DNA of 64,000 bases, taken from Cunninghamia lanceolata. Lineage: Eukaryota > Streptophyta > Pinopsida > Cupressales > Cupressaceae. The translations under genes were made by a program, and so were the position numbers. Positions within the stretch are counted from its first letter, which is position 1. Each line of letters starts with the position of its first letter. The stretch covers positions 7,744,501 to 7,808,500 of the forward strand of contig BSBN01000334.1 in NCBI GenBank assembly GCA_027924645.1, in the 5' to 3' direction. The notes beneath the pieces were generated by a model. The model worked only from the letters and a program-made list of their open reading frames with translations, did not search any database and was not told the origin of the DNA. Shown here one piece after another: positions 13,900 to 24,401 of this stretch.

Positions 13900-13996
13900 T
13901 ATAGATCATTTGTCATTGATGTCAAAGTTGGATATTGAAATGGTACTATAGTGTTTCTGATGATCTTCTATGGTTGTATGATCTTGTTGGTGAGTT

Positions 13997-14072
13997 GATA
14001 TGCTTGATATACTTTAGGAGTTATCTTCATGGAGGATATGCTTGATATGCTTTAGGAGTAACCTTCATGGAC
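13997..14072 (+). repeat. 38-bp tandem duplication inside the Copia-B 5' LTR
   Basis: Two units (13997-14034 and 14035-14072) both begin gatatgcttgatat and run through tttaggagt to cttcatgga. The 3' LTR has one copy at the equivalent place (about 19217-19260), so the duplication arose after insertion or in one LTR only. Confidence 0.85.
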
Positions 14073-15351
14073 TTGAGTTGGATGTCATTATTCATTAAGG
14101 TTTCATGATTCATGGTGCTCTATTTTATGATTCAGAATGACTTCATGCTTTGATTTTGAGAAGTTGTTATGATGTCAATTATGTCATTGTTGTTGTTCAA
14201 TTAATGTAGGTTGATGGGATTTAGAGGTGTTGATCATAGTTTGTTGTTCATGCTTCATCATGTCAGAGGTGTTGACTATGCATGATAGGGGTATCAAGCT
14301 TAGAGTTGCACTAATGAATGTTGGTTATACTTTGTGGTTATACTTTGTTAGGACCTCAAAATGTCATGGGATAATGATGACGGTTATACTTTAAGATCTT
14401 CATGATCTTGATGTCTAGAGTTATGAAAGGAGATGTGACACCATAATCAAGACTGTGTAGTTTTTTTTTATAGTGTTGAAGATCTCAAATGTCAAGGTGG
14501 CTATGATGAAATTAGGGTTTTCTAAAATCTTTTCTACAAATTATAAAACCCTATATTCTAAGTTTAAATGCTAAAAACCTAATACAAAGACCATCACATA
14601 TACAGTTACTTTTTGTTATAATTTAACAGTGGCCTTTTATTAAAGGTTAAGGTCACTTAAAGTGACTTGTTTAATGGTTTTGAAATGTTGTTTTACTAGC
14701 CCCCTCGACTAGACTTTATCAGGCACAATAGTAAGCGTTATGACATTAGGTGCAAAGATCATATATATGGTTCCTATGAAGAGCACCAAATAGAGATCAA
14801 TGATGGATGTTTAAAATTTTTTCAAATGACAACGGTGATTTTCTTTGTTTAACTTTAATGGGCAGAGTGTGCAATGTAACCCTAACTACCACATTATAGG
14901 TTCTGTAACAACCTTGAGGGCCACAAAAATTGATAAAAGGACTAGCAAGATGTTTTGAAAAGGTTCCTTCAAATTTTTGGATATGTATCTTTGATACCTT
15001 TAAGACAGTATACACAATGTTCATATTTTGAGTGTGTTTTTAGATGTTTTTGTGGGATCACACTAAAGGTGTCAATGTAATATCAGTATACTCAAGGTCT
15101 AATATAATAGCTTTATAAGAAAAGTAACTCTGAGTGAATGATGGTGTTGTGCACATGAGTTTAGTGTTTCTGTCAGAAGAAGTGTTTGGCTTGTAATGTA
15201 TTGTGTTTCTTATGTGTGGATTGCATTGTTATTAGTTATGTACTTGAGAAAAGGCTGAATTGAAAAGAGTGACAAGGTGCTATGTATGGAAACAAAGTGT
15301 ACCTCTAAGTTTATTTTCTTCATCCAAATCAATGATGCAATCAATTTATGT

Positions 15352-15489
15352 CAGTGAGATAATCTCTTTCTAGTCAGGCATACTGGTTTGCTAATGAGGC
15401 ATATTCTGTAGCCAATGAGGCTTTTCTAGTGAGCTTGATTTGCCAGTGAGGCATATAATGTATCCAGTGAGGATTGGCTAGTGAGGCCC
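15352..15489 (+). repeat. Degenerate cagtgaggc array in the Copia-B 5' LTR
   Basis: About seven words of the type (c/t)agtgag(g)c or aatgaggc occur within 138 bp, spaced roughly 15-25 bp, ending directly before the AATAAA signal. The 3' LTR has the same array at 20544-20660. Confidence 0.75.
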
Positions 15490-15495
15490 AATAAA
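15490..15495 (+). promoter_or_regulatory. Polyadenylation signal AATAAA in the Copia-B LTR
   Basis: AATAAA within cccaataaaatctatg is conserved in the 3' LTR at 20662-20667, downstream of the TGAGGC array and upstream of the U5 block. It is the probable 3' end signal of the element's RNA. Confidence 0.55.
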
Positions 15496-15786
15496 ATCTA
15501 TGTTCATAGTGGTTTTTCACCCTTTTAGGGTTTTCCACTCAAAATATTGGTGTCATCTCTTTTCTTGGTGTTGTGTCTCATTGTGTTTGACTAGACCATC
15601 TTTGTTTATGATGTCATGCTCAATTGTACTTGTTATGGTGATACATTTAATAGTCAATGTCTCAATGATTTAAATGTCATAGATTTCTCTGTATTGTAAA
15701 CACATGTGTTAAAAGGGGAAAAGGTTTGATTGTCCATTAGACCACTGATTCACCCCCCACTCTCATTGGTCCTGTACCCCAACAAG

Positions 15787-15798
15787 TGGTATCAGAGC
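15787..15798 (+). promoter_or_regulatory. Copia-B primer-binding site
   Basis: tggtatcagagc is a perfect match to the 3' end complement of plant initiator tRNA-Met, 2 bp after the LTR end CAACA. Confidence 0.9.
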
Positions 15799-15929
15799 CT
15801 TGGGCTCCTTGTTCAAAGTTTAATCAAGTTAGGAGATCATGGTAGTGGAGTACTATGGGAAAGTGTAGAAGAAATAGAGAAAGGAAAAGTGTTGTGCAAA
15901 AAGTTGATCAACCTATTTCAAACAAGACA

Positions 15930-17030
15930 TGTGATGTATTTGAAAAATAAGATGATTTTGTTCTTGAGATTGATGACAAAGAAGGAGACCTCTTTGTGGG
16001 TGAAGATGACTATGAACAAGAGTATGATGAGCATGAGTGTGAGATTGATATTGAAGGTGAACTCTTATGTGATCTAGATAAGATCAAGCAACTCAGAAAA
16101 GAGAATCAGAGATTAGAAATACAACTTCAACAAGAAAAGGACTCCAAGGACAAGGTACTTTAAGATCTTGCAAAAGTTTCTTTAGATCTTGAAGAGTCTA
16201 ACAAACTTATTATCAGCCTAAAGATAAAGATAGAAGAAGTAAAAAGGGTAGTTCATTTTACAAAATCTAATCTTGAAGTCAAAACTAATGAAACTCTAAA
16301 ACTAGAATTAAAAATAGTCTCTTTGAGAAAGGAATTGAAAAAGACATCTTCTAAGTTGTACAAGAATCTACAATTTGAAAAGAGTATTGAATTCTTAAAT
16401 GACATGTGTTAAACAAACAAAAATGTCATTAGGATACTACAGGCTTAGGATATGAAAAAGAGTAGACATCTAAAGTTAGAAATGTACCAAGGAAGAAGAT
16501 AGATTTGAATTATCATGCTGCTGCTCCTGAAGAGAAGATAGAAAATAAATGTGTTGATGAAGGTAGAAGGACAAGTAGATTGGCAAGATTTCCATGTCTC
16601 AGGCAATACCATTCAATAAGGTACAACTACTCTCAATTTTATGGTTATTGCTATTGAAGTTATGTTTATGGTCATAGAGCTAAAGATTGTAGAACTTACT
16701 CAAGAAAAATGGCTTTGGATGCAACAAGGATAAGAGTTCTTATAACTTGTCAAATTAGAATTATAATAATGTATGTTATAACTGTAATAATGTTGGTCAC
16801 CTAGCAAGAAATTGTTAGATGTATGAAAGACATGATCATGTAAGGAATGCCAATAAAAGTTCTCATATAATGCCTAGAAGAAACTATCTTTCCTTTGGTC
16901 AAGATTGCAATATTTTATGTTATAGATGCAATATGTTTGAGCACAAAGCACATTGGTGTAGAAGAAGGTTGATGAAATCATCTAGAGACTACAAAGAAAA
17001 AGCAAGAGAATATCTTGTGCAAGGAAAATA
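15930..17030 (+). pseudogene. gag: Copia-B partial Gag: coiled coil plus three zinc knuckles
   Basis: The readable frame opens in an acidic stretch (KEGDLFVGEDDYEQEY near 15979) and continues as a lysine/glutamate/leucine-rich coiled coil (IKQLRKENQRLEIQLQQEK near 16083) to about 16410, with scattered TAA/TAG stops. Three zinc-knuckle modules follow: a damaged one at 16648-16695 (second Cys replaced by Ser after a stop), an intact CYNCNNVGHLARNC at 16774-16815, and CYRCNMFEHKAHWC at 16918-16959. The N-terminal UBN2-type Gag domain present in Copia-A is absent; the coding remnant starts only about 150 bp after the primer site. Such a protein could bind RNA but probably could not build a shell alone. 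The layout parallels the second half of Copia-A Gag. Confidence 0.75.
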
Positions 17031-19124
17031 AAGATTCTAGGTTAGTCTGGAGAAGAAAACAAAGTTGAGCGGAAGGAAAAACTAATCTTGTGCATACCAC
17101 ACAAGAGACATCACCTATTGCATAAATAGATCCATGAAGTGAGGGGGAGATGTATATCATCATAATAAGCAATTAAGTGCTTCTCCCTTCAAAGTTCAGG
17201 TACTTCTATAAACCATGTCAATATTTGTGTCAGATGAAGTAGCTTCTAGTATATTAGCATGATAGCAGTGGTGGCAACAATGGTTTAGTGCAGTTACAGT
17301 GATGTTTGGAAAATAGTATGCTTTTGTTTAGTTGATTTGACAGTGTTACATCACCTCAATTAGTGATCTTGATATAGTCTTAGACAATTCATGTTTTAAA
17401 CTTCTTCAAGGAGTTGTATGTGGCAGTGTTCTGATTTATAAGACAATGATTTCAAATAAATGTAATAGGACAGTGATATTTTTGGTGTCATAGTGAGAAT
17501 ATGTTGATATGTGAAATAGTTTATATGAATCCATTTGGTTATTCATTTGCATCAATATTCTAAAAATATAGATAGTCATTTTACTTTAGACCCTATGGTA
17601 GGCATTATAATCAATTGTGACTATTTAAAGGTGATGTCATGGTTACAATGTCACAGGGAACTTAAACAGATGAGTTTTAGTGCAATGAATGTAGTAAGCT
17701 TGTACAAAGACATGATCCTATCAAAATCTACAAGACTTTACAACCGTCATTGGATAAGTTTGCAATTATCAGTGTAGAGTGACAGGGTATGCCAATGCCT
17801 ATGTTAAGTGATTGCATCAAGGCAATTTATATCATAAGACAATCGGCTAGGGGGAGTCACAGCGTCATGAGTAATACATTGTTGTAGATCATGTTAGGAG
17901 ATCCCCACCTTTGTCCATGGTTTCAAAAGAACATGAAAAAGTTAGTTGCTATCAAAGTTTAGTGTTGTTATGGATTGCATAATGTCTCCATGGTGATTGT
18001 CATAATGCCTGGTAGTGCCTCAAGACAAACACCTTAAAACAAAGTAGAGTATTTGACAGTGATATCAGCAAAGCAGACAAAGTAGTTCATGATGTACAAA
18101 GTAGTTTACAATGTAAATCAAAGTCTATAATTGATTCACAATAGGAACTCGCATGGTTTTTTACTAACTCAGATCATGGTGTTGCCATGGATTGGATTGA
18201 AGACATGCTTTCCCTTTTGCTTTGTATAATCATTAGTCAGAATGTCATAACTATCTCACAGTACTCTCATGCTCACATTGATGCCATGACTATGTATTTT
18301 TGATAGTGACAATATTTTTACAACAGTGGCTTTAAAAGCTTACAATATGGATGTGGATAGAAGTATGAGAAGGGTAGGTTTAGTCAATAATGTTGATTCC
18401 CTCGTAATACAGTAAGTGGAAGATTTCTCTCTTCAAAGAGTTCATAAGATGTGCCCACATTGACATAGAGGTCAGTAACATTGACAGGTTTGAATTTCTT
18501 CATATGTCAATTGTGTACTTTGGTGCATGGATTTTGGTATAGGTTCTTTGACACAATTTCTGATAATTTTTCAAGATCATATAATGTCTTTCTCTTATGG
18601 ACATTTGTTGGTGTAGTTGACAGTTATATAACACCATCTTGGCAATAATATAATACTAGACAGAGCCAATGATGACAATGTGTGATAGTAGTTTGATATA
18701 CAATAGATGTTGTTGTTCTTGACAATGCTCTTGGTCAATGTGATGACTTTGACAATTTCCTTGGATGAGTTCCTTTGAATGGCTTTTGATTTGCCAGATC
18801 ATAGCTCCTTGGATAGTGATGACAATGACTTTCTGAGATAGTTGGTGACAGTGCTTTCTTTTCTTTTATGATAGTGAATTTTTTGACATAACTTGCAGTG
18901 ATACCTTCTTTGAACTTGCAGTGATTCATAGTGCTCAAAGACTATCTTATTTTCATTATGTGATGATAGAGCTATACGTGTGCAAGGTTTTAGTGTTTGA
19001 CAATGCAATCGAATGTTATCTATCATTGAGGGGGAGTAAGTCATCCTTTGTCATTTGATGTCAAAGGGGGATAGAGTAAGTGGAGTGGTTTGTTTTTTTT
19101 GCCATCAATGACAAAGGGGGAGAT
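17031..19124 (+). other. Copia-B 3' interior, non-coding, ending in polypurine tract
   Basis: These two kilobases have no long frame and no protease, integrase or RT motif. The text is rich in short words such as gacaatg, gacagtg, cagtgat and catagtg, most densely at 18600-18960. Near the end are two purine tracts: gatgtcaaagggggata at about 19058, and the true tract within ccatcaatgacaaaggggga at 19102-19121, abutting the LTR start TGTTGATG at 19125. Confidence 0.7.
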
Positions 19125-20959
19125 TGTTGATGATTTCACATTGATGTCAAAGTTGATATTGAAATGGTACTACAGTGTTTGTGATGATCTTGTATGGTTG
19201 TATGATCTTGTTGGTGAGTTGCTATGCTAGATATGCTTTAGGAGTTACCTTCATGGAGTTGAGTTGGATGTCCTCATTATTCATTAAGGCTTCATGATTC
19301 ATGGTGCTCTATTTTATGATTCAAAATGACTTCATGCTTTGATTTTGAGAAGTTGTTATGATTTCAATGATGTCATTGTTGTTGTTTAGTTAATGTAGGT
19401 TGATGGGATTCAGAGGTGTTGATCAAAGGTTGTTATTCGTGCTTCATCATGTTAGAGGTGTTGACTGTTCAAGACAAAGGTGTCAAGCTTAGAGTTGCAC
19501 TAATGAATGTTGGTTATACATTGTGGTTATACTTTGTTAGGACCTCAAAATATCATGGGATAATGATGATGGTTATACTTTAAGATCTTCATGAGCTTGA
19601 TGACTAGAGTTATGAAAGGAGATGTGACACCATCATCAGGAGTGTGTAGGTTTTTTTTTTTAAAGTGTTGAAGATCTCAGATGTCAAGGTGGATATGATG
19701 AAACTAGGGTTTCCTAAAGTGTTTCCTACAAATTCTAAAACCATAGAATCTAAGTTTAAACCCTAAAAACCTAATACAAAGACTGTCATGTGTATAAAGT
19801 TGCTTTTTGTTATAATTTAATAGTGACCTTTTATTACATGTTAAGGTAATTTAAGTGACTTGTTTAAGGGTTTCAAAATGTGGGTTTACAAGCCCTGTCG
19901 ACTAGACTTTACTAGGAACAATGGTAAGTGTTATGACATCGGGTCCAAAGATCATATCTATGGTTCTAGTGAAGAGCACCAAACAAAGATTGATAGTGGA
20001 TGTTTAAAATATTTTCAAATGACAATGATTACTTACTTTGTTTAACTTTGACCGGTAGAGTGTGCAATGCAACCTTAACTACCATATTATAGGTTCTGTA
20101 ACAACCTTGAGGGCTAGGAAAATTGATAAAAGGCCATGTGAGATGTTTTGGAAAGGTTACTTCAAAGTTTTGGATATGTATATGTGATACCTTTAAGAGA
20201 GTATACACAATGTTCATATTTTGATTGTGTTTTTAGATGTTTTTGTGGGATCACACTAAATTTGTCAATGTAATCTTAGTATGCACAAGGTCTGATATAA
20301 TAGATTTATAAGAAAAGTAAGTTTAAGTGACTGATGTTGTTGTGCATGGGAGTTTCGTGTTTCTGTTAGAAGAAGTGTTGGGATTGTAATGCATTGCATT
20401 TCTTATTTGTGGATTGTTGTGTTATTAGTTATGTATTTGAGAAAAGGTTGAATTGAAAAGAGTAACAAGGTGCTCTGTATGGAAACTGACAGTTCCTCTG
20501 ACTTTATTTTCTTCATTCAAATCAGTGATGCAATCAGTTTATGTCAGTGAGACAATCTATTGCTAGTGAGGCATATTGTGTAGCTAGTGAGGCTTTTCTA
20601 GTGAGGTTGATTTGCTAGTGAGGCATATACTGTATCCAGTGAGGATTGGCTAGTGAGGCCCAATAAAATCTATGTTCATAGTGGTTTGTCACCCTTCCAG
20701 GGTTTTCTACTCAAAATATTGGTGTCATCTCTTTTCTTGGTGTTGTGTCTCATTGTGTTTGACTAGATCATCTTTGTTTATGATGTCATACTCAATTGTA
20801 CTTGGTATGGTGATACATTCAATAGTCAATGTCTCAATGATTGAAATGTCATATATTTCTCTATATTTTAAACAAGTGTGTTAAAAAGGGAAAAATTTTG
20901 ATTGTCCATTAGACCACCGATTCACCCCCCCCCGCTCTTAGTGGTCCTCTACTCCAACA
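19125..20959 (+). repeat. Copia-B 3' LTR
   Basis: It starts TGTTGATGATTTCAC after the polypurine tract and ends ctccaaca. It aligns with 13900-15784 along its length. It has the TGAGGC array at 20544-20660, AATAAA at 20662-20667, and the U5 block at 20683-20711 (slightly mutated, ggtttgtcaccc...agggttttctac). Confidence 0.9.
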
Positions 20960-23857
20960 AGATGTTAGGAAAAATAACTCTAAGCATTAATGGGAAGGCA
21001 AAGACAGAAGATGCTCTATATGTTGAAGGCCTACAATATAATCTTTTGAGTGTTAGTTAGATGTGTGATAAAGGTTACAATCTCACATTCCATGCTTAGG
21101 GATGTGAAATCAGAAAGCCAATCACTGGAAAGCTTATTGCAAAAGCAAGTAGGACTGCAAGTAACTTGTACCGTCTTAGTGAGTTCAAGGGTGGAAAATG
21201 TCTTTTGGGATAGAAAGATGAGGATTGGTTATGGCACAAAAGAAGGGTCAAATTAATCTTTATAATCTTGTGAAGATCAATTCCAAGCATGTTGTAAGAA
21301 ATATACCTAAAATTACAAAGCCAACAAGCACTTTCTACAAGGAATCTCAACAAGGAAAACAGACAAGAGAAAAATTCAAGACAAAGGAGTATTCTACTAT
21401 GTAAAGCCCTTAGAGTTGATTCATACATACCTATGTGAATGAACAAAGACAAAAAGCCTACAAGGTGAAAGGTGTTTCATGTTACTTATTAATGATTTTT
21501 CTAGGATGACTTTGGTTACCTTATTAAAAGAAAAATTTGAAGCCTTTGAAAGATTCAAAATTTAACTAAGGCTATGCTTGAGAATGAAATTGGATTAAGG
21601 ATCAAATGTTTAATGTCTGGTAGAGGAAGTGAGTTTACCTCTAATTAGTTTGAATTATTTTTTGAGAAGCATGGTATAAGGAGACAATACTCTATTGAAA
21701 GGACTCCTCAACAAAATAGAGTGGTTGAAAGAAAAAATAGAACAATTCAAGAGATGGCTAGGACAATGTTGAATGAAGCTAAATTATCTGAAAAATATTG
21801 GAAAGAAGAAGTTAATATTGTTGTCTATATTGTTAGTAGAGGATAGTTAAGAGTGAACAATGACAAGACTCCTTATGAGTTATGCAAAGGCGGACCTGCA
21901 TCTATTAAGTATTTCAGAATATTTAGAATTAGATGCTATATCATAAGAGATGAAGATAATTTGAGAAATTTTGAGTCAAGGTTTGATGAAGGTATCTTTC
22001 TTGGCTACTCAACTAGGAGCAAGGCATACAAATGCTACAACAACAAACTACAGAAGATAGTTGAAAGTGCAAATGTGAGAGTTGATCAGGATCTACACCA
22101 TCTACCACATGATAAAGAGGATAATTATTAAGAACTAATCAATATAGAAGAAGAAGATGAAGTTGTAGAAGAAGAATCAGAAAGAGAAAATGCAAAAGCA
22201 CCAGCTAGATATGTTTAGAGAAATCAATTTGAAAAGAAAATTCTTGGAGACAAGGATGATGAGTTCTGACAAGAAGAAGATTGGAAAGAATGAAAGAACA
22301 TGTAATTTTTTCTTTATTTTCTAAGACTGATCCTAAATATTTTGTAGAAGCTAGCAAAGATAAGAATTGGTTTGAATATATGGAAGAAGAGTTGAATCAA
22401 ATTGAAAAGAATGAGACTTGGGAACTTGTTCCAAGACCTAAGGACAAAAATGTGATTGGCACTAAGTGGATATTCAGAAACAAAATGAATGAAGATGGAA
22501 AGGTGATCATAAATAAAGCAAGATTAGTCTGCAAGGGACATGCTCAGCTAGAAGGCATTAATTTTGAAGAAACCTTTGCTCTTGTTGCTAGACTAGAGGT
22601 AATTAGGATATTCTTGGAATTCTCAATCTATGAGAATTTCAAAGTATATCAAATGGATGTCAAGTCTGCATTCATAAATGGTAATCTTAAAGAAGAAGTG
22701 TACATTGAGCAACTTGAAGGATTTCAGTTGACAAAGAATCAAAATTTTGTTTGCAAGTTGCAGAAGGCACTTTATGGACTAAAGAGGCCCCTAGGGCTTT
22801 CTATTTGAGATTGGACAATATTAGCAATAGTAATGATTCAAGAAAGGTATTGTAGAAAACAATCTCTACATCAGGACTAATGGTGATCATATGTTGATTT
22901 TTGTTGTCAATGTTGATGACATTATTTTTGGTGGAAGCAATGACAAGATGTGCAAGGAATTTTTAGAAGAGATGCAAAAGGAATTTGAGATGTCCATGCT
23001 TGGTGAGTTGTCATTTTTCCTTGGTTTGTGAATTGCTCAGTTAGATAAGGGCATTTTCATTTTGTAATACAAATATGCAAAGGAGATGTTTAAGAAGTTT
23101 AGAATTGAAGACTGCAACCCAGTTAGTACACCTATGGTCATAGGATGTAAGTTGAGCAAGGATGATCAATCACCTCAAGAAGATCAAACTTTGTACAGAT
23201 CAATGATTGGTAGCTTGTTGTATCTAACTACATCTAGGCCTGATAATATGCAAGTGGTGTGTATGGTGGTAATATTTCATGTAGCACCTAAGGAAACACA
23301 TGTAAAGGTAGTGAAGAGGATTTTTAGATATTTGAAAACTACTATGGGCTATTGTCTGTAGTATCCTAGAAGTGATGATTTCACTTTGACTGCATATACA
23401 TATGCTAATTGGGCAAGAAGTTTTGATGACAGAAAGAGCACTAGTGGTGGTGCATTGTTTCTTGGAGATAGACTTGTGTCATGGCTAAGCAAAACGTAAA
23501 ATTCAGTATCTTTGTCAATAGCAGAAGTAGAATGCATTGCTGTAGTATCATGCTACAGTCAAGTGATTTAGATGACGCAGACTTTGAAGGATATAAAGGT
23601 TGAGTATGATGAACTTATTGAAAGTATTTGTTATAACACAAGTGCAATCAATATTTCAAAGAATCTAGTGATGCATTCAAGAAGAAAGTATATCTCAATC
23701 AAATATCATTTTCTGAGAGAAAAGGTTGTAGATGAGGAAGTCAAATTGGAATATGTGGCTACAAAGGATCAGATTGTAGACATCTTTACAAAACCCCTTC
23801 CTAAGGAGACATTTGAGTATCTCAGGCAAAAGGTAGGAGTAATAACTACTTTTCTTT
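20960..23857 (+). pseudogene. pol: Copia-A pol: protease end, integrase, reverse transcriptase, RNase H
   Basis: Protease resumes at 20970 (GKITLSINGKAKTEDALYVE). The integrase zinc region and core follow (about 21220-21760): the first catalytic Asp is Tyr (HTYLCE, 21428-21430), the second is Gly (21619-21621), and the Glu in VVERKNR (21727-21729) is kept. The integrase C-terminal part runs to about 22130 (FLGYSTRSKAYKC). RT begins near 22310 ([19 protein letters not shown]), with [13 protein letters not shown] intact; after a frameshift near 22800 the active-site YVDD reads N-V-D-D (22909-22920). RNase H spans about 23190-23850 and ends KPLPKETFEYLRQKVGV. Many TAA/TAG stops fall where relatives have Gln or Trp. 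The element cannot transpose by itself. Confidence 0.9.
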
Positions 23858-24302
23858 AGTTGAATAGATAAAGCATTGGTCCAAAGGGATCATTTTAAAG
23901 AATTATTCTTCACCCCTAGAATATCACTGTTGAGTGGGGGAGATAACCCTTAGGGGGAGCAGTCATGCAAACATAGATGCATAAGAAGGATGAAGATGTG
24001 AAAAGAGTTAGGGAGAGAGACTCAAGCCATTCAAGATGAAGGTGGAAAGATTTTTTCAAGTGGATCACACAGAGCTAATGCATATTAGTCAACCCTTTAT
24101 CATTGATGTCAAAGGGGGAGAGAGAACATCATGTAGATTTCATTAGATTTGGGAAAGATGGAGAGTTAGAAGTTTTTGGGAGAATATCAAAGATCATTTT
24201 GATATCAAAGGAAGAGGAGAGAACTAAGAGAAATGAAATTAGTTGAATGTCAGATCAGTTCTATTGGTCAGTTGTGTTGCCATCAATGACAAAGGGGGAG
24301 AT
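23858..24302 (+). other. Copia-A 3' non-coding leader with repeated purine tracts and polypurine tract
   Basis: Between the RNase H stop and the 3' LTR there are at least four GGGGGAG-type tracts: gagtgggggagata near 23932, cttagggggagcag near 23950, gatgtcaaagggggagagag near 24106, and the LTR-adjacent tract in ccatcaatgacaaaggggga (24280-24299). Only the last is followed by an LTR start. Confidence 0.75.
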
Positions 24303-24401
24303 TGTTGCATGTGGTTGTCATTAATGTCAAGGTCTTAGACAGTTGTTGTTGTCATGGATGCCAAGGTTCTAAAGAATTTCAAGTTGCAGTGCTATTGTTT
24401 C
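24303..24401 (+). repeat. Copia-A 3' LTR, first part
   Basis: It starts TGTTGCATGTGG after the polypurine tract. It is broken after 99 bp by Gypsy-G; the last 5 bp (gtttc) form the left target duplication of that insertion. The LTR resumes at 38126. Confidence 0.85.

Larger units (their letters stand above)
13900..15784 (+). repeat. Copia-B 5' LTR
   Basis: It starts tatagatcatttgtcattg, aligned to tgttgatgatttcacattg of the 3' LTR, so the initial TG has mutated to TA. It ends ccccaaca. A TATA-like tataagaaaag lies near 15112, a TGAGGC-rich array at 15352-15489, AATAAA at 15490-15495, and the U5 block ggtttttcaccc...agggttttccac at 15511-15538. It is about 50 bp longer than its partner, mostly from a 38-bp tandem duplication at 13997-14072. 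Confidence 0.85.
13900..20959 (+). mobile_element. Copia-B: gag-only non-autonomous copia-type element
   Basis: LTRs of about 1.85 kb (13900-15784 and 19125-20959) flank a 3.34-kb interior. A perfect tRNA-Met primer site follows the left LTR, and a polypurine tract agggggaga type precedes the right one. The interior encodes the C-terminal half of a copia Gag, then 2 kb with no readable pol. Insertion was into Copia-A's protease: the host frame ends at 13899 and continues at 20960. The candidate target duplications (atata left, agatg right) no longer match well. LTR divergence is roughly 5-6% by eye, so it is younger than its host. Confidence 0.85.

Noticed and set aside
22281..22808. Copia RT stretch (175 codons) as a functional gene
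   Set aside because: It ends in a frameshift, the active site downstream is mutated, and integrase catalytic residues are lost; it is part of a dead element.
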